The notes under the pieces: generated by a model
Databases searched by the model: none
Seen by the model: only the letters and a program-made list of their open reading frames with translations
Told to the model about the DNA's origin: nothing
Shown here: in pieces, positions 7,618 through 14,326 of the stretch
Layout of the letters: the number at the start of each line of letters is the position of its first letter
Position numbering within the stretch: the first letter of the stretch is position 1
Position numbers and translations under genes: made by a program
Source of the DNA: G020348385 sp964580235
Lineage (GTDB): Bacteria > Acidobacteriota > Aminicenantia > Aminicenantales > Aminicenantaceae
DNA: 20,952 nt
NCBI GenBank assembly: GCA_964580235.1
Contig: CAZOJY010000060.1
Span: forward strand, 1 to 20,952
Direction: 5' to 3'

Positions 7618-8438
7618 TTTAACTGAGACTCGACCTTCCCTGTTTCAGGATTGTAGCTGTAATCTTTTTCATCCAGATCTTTTGGAATGGAATCCAATAT
7701 CCCGGCGCGGACGAGCTGGTCCAGGTTGTCGGGAGCCCGGCCGTACATTTGCCGATATTTTTCGATGGCATCCTTGAGCCTAGCTATGTCCATAGCCGCC
7801 CTCACCTGATACAAGTGGTTGGATGCGATTTTTTTTATCCGCTCGTCATCTGTTGATTGATAAACCTCCAGCCAGTTTTGCCAGGCGGTCTGATAATCCG
7901 TTCCTTTGAAGGCTGCGTCGGCATAAAGCCTTTTAGCGATTGCGGGAGCGCCATCGATTTCCATGGTTTTTTTATAATATTTCCGGGCCAGTTCGTGATC
8001 TTTTATTGTTAATGAGGCATAGTGACCTGCCTGGTATGGGAAGATCCACTGGTCAGGGTTTTTTTCCAGACCCCGGTCAAGCACCTTAAATGCCACGTAC
8101 GGATCTCTCGCTTCATACACGGCGATGATGGCGCCCATCTCATAGGGGTCGAGATAATGCGGGTCGAGTTCGGCAATAATCGAAAAAATGTGATCCAAAT
8201 TATTGTATCTTTCGGCTATAGTGTAATTGCTGTAATACTGTATGGCCCAGATATAGACTAAATCAGCCATCAGGGAAGAATAACCGAATGTAGCGATCTT
8301 CAAATATTTTCCTGATGGGATGTAAATAATAGAAGCCCCAGGGAGATTTGCTCGGGGAATTTTGTCCACGATGATTTTTAGAGACATCGAAAGACCGCAG
8401 CTGAGAATTAAGAGAAAAATAAAAAAGCTCTTCTTCAT
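7602..8438 (-). CDS. TPR-like exported protein, pilus-associated ABC operon
   Basis: A 278-residue protein with an N-terminal hydrophobic segment (MKKSFFIFLLILSCGLSM) that is a signal peptide or anchor; the cysteine at 14 is not in a good lipobox. The middle (about 50-205) is helical with TPR-like helix pairs, for example AFKVLDRGLEKNPDQWIFPY and LARKYYKKTMEIDG. Residues 217-278 (DIARLKDAIEKYRQMYGRAP, then LPKD-like and YSYNPETG pieces) resemble the C-terminal part of GspG-type pseudopilins. It lies 5 bases after the permease gene and overlaps pilD by 16. Myxococcus has an ABC transporter (PilGHI) encoded with pilD that is needed for pili; this gene may be the counterpart of the third component. 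The function is inferred from context. Confidence 0.8.
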   Translation of the reverse strand: MKKSFFIFLLILSCGLSMSLKIIVDKIPRANLPGASIIYIPSGKYLKIATFGYSSLMADLVYIWAIQYYSNYTIAERYNNLDHIFSIIAELDPHYLDPYEMGAIIAVYEARDPYVAFKVLDRGLEKNPDQWIFPYQAGHYASLTIKDHELARKYYKKTMEIDGAPAIAKRLYADAAFKGTDYQTAWQNWLEVYQSTDDERIKKIASNHLYQVRAAMDIARLKDAIEKYRQMYGRAPDNLDQLVRAGILDSIPKDLDEKDYSYNPETGKVESQLKWWKR

Positions 8439-8443
8439 GATGT

Positions 8444-9208
8444 TCAGATAAAATCCCTTCTTTGGAAAATCATTATGGCAAGAACAAGGATAAAAAAGGT
8501 ATAAGCGATGCCGTAGAGGGTGGAATAAATGAAAATTTTCGGCGGAATCGGGAGATGGTGGACGACTTCTGTTTTAAAATTGAAGTTTTCCAGATCGGGC
8601 AGAAAAACGTAAAGAATCCGAGCAAAGGTTTTGATTGCACCCCGCGGAATTTTATTCAAAAGTGTTTCCAGCCCCCAGGAAAGATGCCCGATCAGATAAA
8701 AGGATAGTGAAAAGAGTGTGCTGAGGATAGGAGTGGAAAAACAGGAAAACAGCATGGCTACGGCCGTGATAAGACAGAGTTCCATGAAGATGAACAGGAT
8801 GGCGATGAAAATAGGCGCCTCGAGCGGATAATGGTGGAGAAGGATAAGCACAAGAAAAATCAGCGCCATTAAAACAAGCATGACAAAAAGAGTCAGCAAA
8901 AGCCCCAAGTACTTCCCGAGAAGAAATTGATAGCGCTGGATCGGCTTGGAGAGAAGGGTGTAAATGGTTCTTTTGTCGATTTCTTTGTACACAAGGCCGG
9001 TTCCGATTAAAATTGCCATCAGGACGCCGAACAAGGATAGAGATGCCAGTCCTACATCCGTGATGATTTTCGCTCGATCCCCGACCGTTAGGAGTGCCAG
9101 TATTCGGGAAAAGATGATACAGACGGCAGCAAAAAACAAGAGCAAGTAGAGAATGCGATCTCGGATGGCTTCTTTGAATGTATTGAGAGCGATCGCCCGG
9201 ATTTTCAT
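8444..9208 (-). CDS. ABC-2 type transporter permease (PilI-like)
   Basis: A 254-residue integral membrane protein with about six hydrophobic helices (near 20-40, 54-72, 100-122, 131-155, 160-180, 227-248). The N-terminus (MKIRAIALNTFKEAIRDRIL) and the segment VYKEIDKRTIYTLLSKPI are typical of ABC-2 permeases of the NosY/PilI type, where an ExxxxT cytoplasmic helix contacts the ATPase. Its ATG overlaps the ATPase stop in ATGA, so the two are translationally coupled and form one transporter. The substrate cannot be read from the sequence. Operon membership with pilD makes a pilus-assembly role likely, as for Myxococcus PilH/PilI. Confidence 0.85.
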   Translation of the reverse strand: MKIRAIALNTFKEAIRDRILYLLLFFAAVCIIFSRILALLTVGDRAKIITDVGLASLSLFGVLMAILIGTGLVYKEIDKRTIYTLLSKPIQRYQFLLGKYLGLLLTLFVMLVLMALIFLVLILLHHYPLEAPIFIAILFIFMELCLITAVAMLFSCFSTPILSTLFSLSFYLIGHLSWGLETLLNKIPRGAIKTFARILYVFLPDLENFNFKTEVVHHLPIPPKIFIYSTLYGIAYTFFILVLAIMIFQRRDFI

Positions 9209-10122
9209 CTTTGTTTAACCGCTCCCACAAAAAGATCTTCCAGCGTTTCCGTTCTCGGAACGAGGGAGTGAATTTTGCCTTTTTTTGCCTGAACTGTTTG
9301 GAGGACAGCCGAGATTTTTTCCTCCTCAAAAACCTTGAGAAGAATTCTTCCGCCAGGGGCAGAATAGCATTCTCCCAGGCCTTCGCAGTCTTCGGTTTGA
9401 ATGCCAGATATCGTAACTTCTGTGACCTCGACCTGTTCTGAGATCATGTCCTGTAAGGCGCCTTGATTGATGATTTGTCCCTCCACGAGTATAGCGACCC
9501 TGTCACATATCATCTCGATGTCTTGGAGGATATGGGAGGAGAGAAACACGGTTTTTCCTTCCTCTTTTAACCGGATGATGACATCTCGCATTTCTTTTCG
9601 TCCCAGAGGATCCAGTCCTGCCAATGGCTCATCCAGGAAAACAAGAGAAGGATCGTTGATCAAGGCTTGGGCCATGCCGATCCTCTGGAGCATCCCCCGG
9701 GAGAATTTGCGGAGCTGGAGTCTGGCTGCGTGTTTCAGGCCGACAAGCTTAAGCAGGGATTCGATCTGAATTTGTTTTTTTTCTTTTTTTACGACGGCGA
9801 GGTCACTGTAGAAGTTCAGGAATTCGGCTGCAGTGAGATATTCATAAAAATACGGGTTTTCGGGAAGGAAACCGATATTCTCCTTTGCCCGTACGGAAAG
9901 GTTGGATTGTCCGAAGATCTCTATCTTTCCTTTGTCCGGGAAAATAAGGCCGAGCACACATTTGAGGGTAGTTGTCTTTCCTGCTCCGTTAGGCCCGAGA
10001 TAGCCGAAAATTTCTCCTCCATTGACTTCCAGGGAAATGCCGTTGAGAATTTTTTTTCCTTTAGGGATGAATCCCGTTTTGAATGATTTGTGAAGATCTT
10101 CGATCCGCAGCACAGTGTCCAT
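9205..10122 (-). CDS. ABC transporter ATP-binding protein (PilH-like)
   Basis: A 305-residue cytoplasmic ATPase. Walker A is GPNGAGKT at 43-50, the signature is FSRGMLQRIGMAQAL at 140-154, Walker B is LVFLDEP at 160-166 followed by the D-loop LAGLDP, and the switch His is in VFLSSH. The signature FSRGM in place of LSGGQ is common in ABC-2 exporters of the CcmA/NosF type. The C-terminal ~80 residues, beyond the nucleotide domain, are the regulatory tail common in this class. It is the first gene of the ATPase-permease-TPR-pilD operon and has its own good promoter just upstream. By context I read it as a PilH-like subunit of a pilus accessory transporter. Confidence 0.92.
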   Translation of the reverse strand: MDTVLRIEDLHKSFKTGFIPKGKKILNGISLEVNGGEIFGYLGPNGAGKTTTLKCVLGLIFPDKGKIEIFGQSNLSVRAKENIGFLPENPYFYEYLTAAEFLNFYSDLAVVKKEKKQIQIESLLKLVGLKHAARLQLRKFSRGMLQRIGMAQALINDPSLVFLDEPLAGLDPLGRKEMRDVIIRLKEEGKTVFLSSHILQDIEMICDRVAILVEGQIINQGALQDMISEQVEVTEVTISGIQTEDCEGLGECYSAPGGRILLKVFEEEKISAVLQTVQAKKGKIHSLVPRTETLEDLFVGAVKQR

Positions 10123-10134
10123 TAAATCCTCTTT

Positions 10135-10162
10135 ATTATAACGAATCGGAGCCGTATTTCAA
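10135..10162 (-). promoter_or_regulatory. Sigma-70 type promoter for ABC/TPR/pilD operon
   Basis: Read on the minus strand: TTGAAA (10162-10157), a 16-base spacer, then TATAAT (10140-10135). Only 12 bases separate the -10 box from the ATG at 10122, so the predicted start of transcription lies about 5 bases before the start codon and the AGAGGA in between would be largely outside the mRNA. Confidence 0.6.
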
Positions 10163-10211
10163 GAAAACATCGCACATATTTCTCTCTGGTGCAATAATAA
10201 AAACAGGTGCT

Positions 10212-10778
10212 TCAGTCTGGGAGGATATGAACAAGGGAGTCGGGGTCGACGGTTATATAGAAATCGCTTCCGACATACAACAGAGGGCGAATCTTTCGAG
10301 GATTGAGAACCCCCTGCTCGTCAAAACTGCCATTCTCCTGATGGACAGCCTGGACTTCTCCGACGAAAAGGTCATGATCCCCGAAGGAACGGATTTCTTT
10401 CAACCGGCATTCAAAGCAGGCGTAAGCATCATCTATAATCGGAGACAGGATGATATGAGAAGGAGCGAGTGTGACTGGGAATTTTTTGGTTTTGTCTATG
10501 TCGTAACCTGAATTCCGGCCGTACTGAGCCGAAAGCAGAGATTGTCCTGCCCGGATAAAATTAACGGTGAATTCCTCGGCCTTTGCAATCATTCGGTGGG
10601 TGAACCTTTTTTTTGCAATCAGCACGCCGAACAGCGGGGGATCAAACGAGAGAGCCGTATGCCAGGCACATGACATGAAGTTGGTTTTTTCTCCTACCTT
10701 TGTTCCGATAAGCGCGACCGTATACGGATAGAAATATTGAAATTTGGCGAATTGGGTTTTTATCGTTGTTTTGGACAT
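10212..10778 (-). CDS. Flavin reductase family protein (FMN-binding split barrel)
   Basis: A 188-residue cytoplasmic protein of the flavin reductase/flavoredoxin family, which binds FMN in a split beta barrel and transfers electrons from NAD(P)H or a protein partner to flavin. Family signs are YPYTVALIGT near the N-terminus, NFMSCAWHTALSFDPPLFGV with the typical SxDPP segment, and FTVNF near residue 70. The C-terminal half (HIILSPIIDDAYACFECRLK, then HDLFVGEV) matches the conserved barrel strands. The length is normal. Its ATG directly follows the TAA of the ferritin-like gene (TAAATG), with TTGGA upstream as a modest ribosome binding site, so the two are co-translated. It may supply reduced flavin for the neighbour's iron chemistry; this is inference. 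Confidence 0.9.
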   Translation of the reverse strand: MSKTTIKTQFAKFQYFYPYTVALIGTKVGEKTNFMSCAWHTALSFDPPLFGVLIAKKRFTHRMIAKAEEFTVNFIRAGQSLLSAQYGRNSGYDIDKTKKFPVTLAPSHIILSPIIDDAYACFECRLKEIRSFGDHDLFVGEVQAVHQENGSFDEQGVLNPRKIRPLLYVGSDFYITVDPDSLVHILPD

Positions 10779-11759
10779 TTATTCCAATCCTTTGATTTTC
10801 TGGGCATTCTTGAGGAGCCAATCCTGGGTGAACACATGTTCGCGATCCAATCCCAAATGAATTTCCAGTTGTGCTTTGATCTCGTCGTCCGAGACAAGAG
10901 ATAGAAGTTTTTCGTATTTGGATATCAAATCCCTCTCGGCCGGGATCAGGGTTTCCAGGGCTGAAAGCCGATCTTCTCCGGAATAGAATGAGGGCATTGG
11001 AGACATGCTCCGTTCAACACCGTCAGAGTTTTTTTCAGCATTTTCGATCTGGATGACATCTCCCATCTTGATCAATATCCCGCCATTTTTATCCCAGTTC
11101 CTCATGTGGTCTATTGTATTTTTAAAAAGGCGCTGGCAGAGGTCCTGATGTTCAGAAAACAGAATGACGAATTTGAGGTAGCGGTGCATCAATTCGTTCT
11201 CATTCTGCATGATTGTGTGCAGAAGCTGAACGTCTTCTTTCTGGGCGTTTTCAGGGTTGGATTGGTGGCACCTGGCATCTTCGGCACCCTCTGCGCGCAT
11301 AGCCTCCATCATGGCCACAAATTGGGCCGAATGACGAACCTCATCGTAAGAAATGTTCAGCACCATGTTGTGTGTTTTTGGGAAGGCTCCCCCTTCGAAT
11401 TCTGCGGATTGATAGAGGTTTGTCACCATGTCTTCGGTTTTTTTGTCCCGTTCCAGGTTATCTATGACTCGTGGGTATCGGAGGATTTCGTCCGTTTTGA
11501 AGGATGGTATTCCACCCATCCGTGTGATGATGATTCCGAGCTGGAGAGAATGGTACATTTCATCGATCCCGATCTGGATTGTCTGGGCGCGTACATCCTG
11601 ACGGCGCTTCAAGATCGGGTCTGGATAAAAGAATTTCCCCTTTGGGAATGAATAGGCGTGGAAAAGATATTCAAAACTCACAGCCCATTCATGCTCCAAG
11701 GCGGTGTTCAAGAGTTTCAACACATCTTCTTCGGATTCGATATTTTTGATAATTTCCAT
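10779..11759 (-). CDS. Ferritin-like di-iron protein with two helical domains
   Basis: A 326-residue helical protein. I start at ATG 11759, preceded by GAGGAGG, rather than the in-frame ATG at 11777, which would place that ribosome binding site inside the gene. Residues 14-150 form a ferritin-like four-helix bundle with carboxylate/His ligands: E22/E24 (ALEHEW), ExxH at 67-70 (EMYH), E120/E122 and ExxH at 140-143 (EVRH). A second bundle (about 176-326) repeats the theme with ENELMH (187-192), IDHMRNWD (216-223), E275 and DREH (305-308), though less canonically. I do not recognise a named enzyme; it is related to rubrerythrin and bacterioferritin-type di-iron proteins. It is transcribed with the flavin reductase directly downstream. 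Confidence 0.85.
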   Translation of the reverse strand: MEIIKNIESEEDVLKLLNTALEHEWAVSFEYLFHAYSFPKGKFFYPDPILKRRQDVRAQTIQIGIDEMYHSLQLGIIITRMGGIPSFKTDEILRYPRVIDNLERDKKTEDMVTNLYQSAEFEGGAFPKTHNMVLNISYDEVRHSAQFVAMMEAMRAEGAEDARCHQSNPENAQKEDVQLLHTIMQNENELMHRYLKFVILFSEHQDLCQRLFKNTIDHMRNWDKNGGILIKMGDVIQIENAEKNSDGVERSMSPMPSFYSGEDRLSALETLIPAERDLISKYEKLLSLVSDDEIKAQLEIHLGLDREHVFTQDWLLKNAQKIKGLE

Positions 11760-11785
11760 AATTCCTCCTCTTGTCATGAAAAGAA

Positions 11786-11791
11786 ATTATA
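11786..11791 (-). promoter_or_regulatory. Probable -10 box for ferritin-like/flavin reductase operon
   Basis: On the minus strand TATAAT lies 26 bases before the ATG at 11759, preceded by an A9 tract (11801-11793) of UP-element character. The -35 region (TTTTAT, 11814-11809, 17-base spacer) is weak. The implied start near 11779 gives a leader of about 20 bases that holds GAGGAGG. Confidence 0.45.
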
Positions 11792-11814
11792 ATTTTTTTT
11801 TGAGTAAAATAAAA

Positions 11815-12132
11815 GAGTACGAAATATCACCCTGGAAATCATCTCTGGAGGTGATTGACGGATATCCCCTCCTGTGTCACCATTCTGATGATGTAAAACC
11901 GAAATGGCGCGATTTTATTCCTCATCCAAGGCTGCGTCAAGGTTTTGAAAAGGGAGAGGGAGGGGCTCTCTCTCCCCCTTTCCCTCCATCCTTTCCTGAT
12001 AACCAATCAATCAACAATGCCCGGGATCGACCCGCTCACTTCCGGATGGCCTCCTAATCGGCTAGTCTGGCTTGGTTGCTTTTTTTAAATAAACGGTGTA
12101 AATAGTCTGAGGATAAAAACTCGGAATAATCG
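11815..12132. other. Divergent intergenic region with purine/pyrimidine hairpin
   Basis: About 320 bases between the ferritin-like gene (minus) and the MEMO gene (plus) without a supportable gene. It contains the 16-position GA/CT hairpin at 11947-11983 and a T7-A3 tract near 12080-12089. A promoter for the MEMO gene must lie here, but I see only a weak TTGGTT (12072-12077) with TGTAAA (12097-12102) at a poor 19-base spacing. Confidence 0.5.
11947..11983. repeat. Inverted repeat, purine arm / pyrimidine arm
   Basis: The arm GAAAAGGGAGAGGGAG (11947-11962) pairs with 11968-11983 around a 5-base loop: 13 Watson-Crick pairs, one G-U and two A-C mismatches. No T-run follows on either strand, so it is not a standard terminator. 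It may be a dispersed repeat or a structured RNA element. Confidence 0.55.
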
Positions 12133-13356
12133 ATGGAAAAAAAGGCCCCGCGTTTGAGAACGGATATTGATATCATTCCCGCTTCTTATCAAGGAGAAAA
12201 AGTGTTCTTTGTCAAGGATTTGCTTGGTCTTGTCCCGCAATCCCTTTTGCTGCGAAGCGAGGCGTTGAAAACCATAGGTTTGATCGATGGAAAGCGGAAT
12301 ATCCGGGATATTCAGTTGGAGCTGATCCGTTTGCGCGGCGGAGTTTTTATCAGGACAGAGGACGTTGAAGATATGATATCCCGGCTCGATGAGGTTTTTC
12401 TGATTGATAATCAACATTACAGACGGGAAAAAAATAAGATAATACGGGAATATATGCAGCAACAAACCCGAGAGGCTTCCTTTGCCGGGATAGCTTATCC
12501 TGAACAGCCGGATAAGCTCACACCCTATATCCAATCCATACTCGATTCTGCCAAAGATCAACGAGACGTCCTCAACGGGAAACAGATTGCGGCTGTGATT
12601 GCTCCCCACATTGATTTAGGTGTTGCGAAAAATGTGTATGCAAAGGCATACCAGGTTTTGAGAGGCTTGTCCCCTCAGAAAGTTCTGCTCCTTGGAACAG
12701 GGCATAGCCTTCAGGAATCCTGTTTTTCCCTGACGACAAAGGATTTTATCACCCCGCTCGGCCGGGTAAAAACGGACCGGGAAGAGGTTGAACGATTGAA
12801 GGAAACATGCCCTCCCGGGATCATTGCCCCCTACGATATCGCCCACAAAAATGAACATTCCCTTGAGTTTCAAATTCTGTTTCTCCAGCATCTATTCGGG
12901 GAGGATTTCATGTTGATGCCTGTCCTTTGCGGATCCTTCCATAAGGTGCTGCATCAAGTCTCCAAGCCACGGGAGATTCCAGGAATGTCCGCTTTCCTTT
13001 CCGGTCTCCAGCTTTTTTTAGAAAATAACGAAAACTCTGTGCTCATTGTTGCAGGTGTCGATTTTTCTCACATCGGGCCAAAATTCGGCCACCGCGGAAC
13101 GGCTTCGTCCTTGCTTCTGGAAGCCAAAGAAAATGACCGTTCTCTGCTGGATGCCATTTGCCGCAGCGATGTGACAACTTTCTGGGCCGAAGCTCAAAGA
13201 GTGAATAATAGGTATAATGTGTGCGGCTTTTCGGCCCTGGCTCTTTTGCTCGAGCTTCTCTCTGGCCAAACGGGTTATCTGTTGGGTTATGACTTCTGGA
13301 TGGAAGAGGCGACCCGGTCCGCCGTGAGTTTTGCCGCCTTGGCATTTTTTAGATAA
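12133..13356 (+). CDS. amrB: MEMO family protein (AmmeMemoRadiSam system protein B) with N-terminal extension
   Basis: A 407-residue protein of the MEMO1/AmmeMemoRadiSam-B family, a fold related to non-heme dioxygenases that binds iron or copper in human MEMO1. All metal-pocket residues can be placed by motif: H159 (APHIDLG), H191 (GTGHS), D310 and H313 (GVDFSHIG, equivalent to human DFCH) and C364 (VCGFSAL). The family domain spans about 150-407. The first ~120 residues are an extra domain with a winged-helix or PqqD-like look (GLIDGKRNIRDIQLELIRLR, then VEDMISRLDEVFLID). The usual partner genes (a radical SAM protein and AMMECR1) are not in the window. GGA lies 7 bases before the ATG. The cellular role of bacterial homologues is unknown. 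Confidence 0.9.
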   Translation: MEKKAPRLRTDIDIIPASYQGEKVFFVKDLLGLVPQSLLLRSEALKTIGLIDGKRNIRDIQLELIRLRGGVFIRTEDVEDMISRLDEVFLIDNQHYRREKNKIIREYMQQQTREASFAGIAYPEQPDKLTPYIQSILDSAKDQRDVLNGKQIAAVIAPHIDLGVAKNVYAKAYQVLRGLSPQKVLLLGTGHSLQESCFSLTTKDFITPLGRVKTDREEVERLKETCPPGIIAPYDIAHKNEHSLEFQILFLQHLFGEDFMLMPVLCGSFHKVLHQVSKPREIPGMSAFLSGLQLFLENNENSVLIVAGVDFSHIGPKFGHRGTASSLLLEAKENDRSLLDAICRSDVTTFWAEAQRVNNRYNVCGFSALALLLELLSGQTGYLLGYDFWMEEATRSAVSFAALAFFR

Positions 13357-13380
13357 TCGAGGTTTTAAGGATGGTTACTT

Positions 13381-13407
13381 TTTAAATTTGCTAGATTTAA
13401 ATTTTTT
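13381..13407 (+). terminator. Possible weak terminator after MEMO gene
   Basis: TTTAAAT (13381-13387) and ATTTAAA (13395-13401) form a 7-bp stem with a 7-base loop, followed by a T-run to about 13408. The stem is purely A-T and therefore weak, so it may equally be an AT-rich promoter element of the next gene. Confidence 0.3.
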
Positions 13408-13424
13408 TATCTTTCCGGTATAAT
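13396..13424 (+). promoter_or_regulatory. Putative sigma-70 promoter of ureohydrolase/peptidase operon
   Basis: TTTAAA (13396-13401), a 17-base spacer and a perfect TATAAT (13419-13424). The implied start near 13431 leaves a leader of about 32 bases with AAGGGA in front of the ATG at 13463. The -35 match is only 4 of 6. Confidence 0.5.
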
Positions 13425-13462
13425 TTCTATCCATTTTATCCTTGAGTTTAAGGGAAAAGCAC

Positions 13463-14326
13463 ATGACTGATTTTGGCGGTTCTATCAAACAAAGCGAAAA
13501 ATACGATTTTGCCATTTTTGGGATTCCTTTTGACGAAAAGTCAAGTTTTATGAAAGGGGTCTCGAAAGGACCCCGGGCGGTCCGTATTGCATCGACCGGG
13601 GATGCCATCAATCCCTGGACAGAATCCGGTGTGAACCTCGATAAAGATTCCACCATTGTGGACCTGGGTGATATAGACGTAACGGGAACCTTCTGGAATG
13701 TGTTTGCGAGGATAGAGAAACAGGTTTGGGAAATACTGGAAAAAGGAGCTGTCCCGGTTGCTATAGGAGGAGATCATTCCCTCAGCTATCCGATCGTCAA
13801 GGCATTCGCGCGCAAATACAATCCCTTGGATATTCTCCATTTCGATGCCCATCCCGACCTATATGATGAACTGCATGGAGACCGCTACTCGCATGCCTGC
13901 CCTTTTGCACGGATCATGCAGGAGGGATTTGCCGCGAATCTTGTCCAGGTGGGCATTCGTGCTGCAACCGGTCAGCATAGAGCGATGGCCCGGAAATATG
14001 GGATACGGATGATCGAAATGAAGGACATCCATAAGGCTGTGACTCTGGAATTTTCCAATCCTCTGTATATCTCTTTTGACATGGATGCCCTTGATCCTGC
14101 ATTTGCCCCGGGTGTGTCCCATCACGAAGCCGGAGGGCTCTCCACTCGGCAGGTGATAAACATGCTGCATGCCTTGAGGGGAGTTATAGTAGGCCTGGAT
14201 GTCGTGGAGCTGAATCCGGATCGGGACCCGATCGGCATAACCCCCGCTGCTGCCGTGAAAATTATCATGGAAGTCGCAGGAAAAATTGTGGCTTCTCGCA
14301 AGATAAGGTCAAAGGAGAAATCATGA
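13463..14326 (+). CDS. Agmatinase family ureohydrolase
   Basis: A 287-residue cytoplasmic Mn-dependent hydrolase of the arginase/agmatinase/formimidoylglutamase family, which releases urea (or formamide) from guanidino-type substrates. All metal ligands are present: H105 in GGDHS, D128/H130/D132 in DAHPD, and D206/D208 in SFDMDALDP. SHACPF at 143-148 fills the place of SHGT-F in agmatinases, so agmatine (putrescine synthesis) is the best guess; guanidinobutyrate or related substrates are possible. I use ATG 13463 with AAGGGA 7 bases upstream, not the in-frame TTG at 13442. Its end overlaps the M64 peptidase start by ATGA, so expression is coupled. Family is firm, substrate uncertain (speB-like). 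Confidence 0.92.
   Translation: MTDFGGSIKQSEKYDFAIFGIPFDEKSSFMKGVSKGPRAVRIASTGDAINPWTESGVNLDKDSTIVDLGDIDVTGTFWNVFARIEKQVWEILEKGAVPVAIGGDHSLSYPIVKAFARKYNPLDILHFDAHPDLYDELHGDRYSHACPFARIMQEGFAANLVQVGIRAATGQHRAMARKYGIRMIEMKDIHKAVTLEFSNPLYISFDMDALDPAFAPGVSHHEAGGLSTRQVINMLHALRGVIVGLDVVELNPDRDPIGITPAAAVKIIMEVAGKIVASRKIRSKEKS

Noticed and set aside
10083..10511. 142-codon plus-strand open frame over the flavin reductase end
   Set aside because: Antisense to two genes and their promoter; no supporting motifs.
11704..12057. 117-codon plus-strand open frame crossing the divergent intergenic region
   Set aside because: It begins inside the ferritin-like gene and runs through the purine/pyrimidine hairpin, giving low-complexity sequence.
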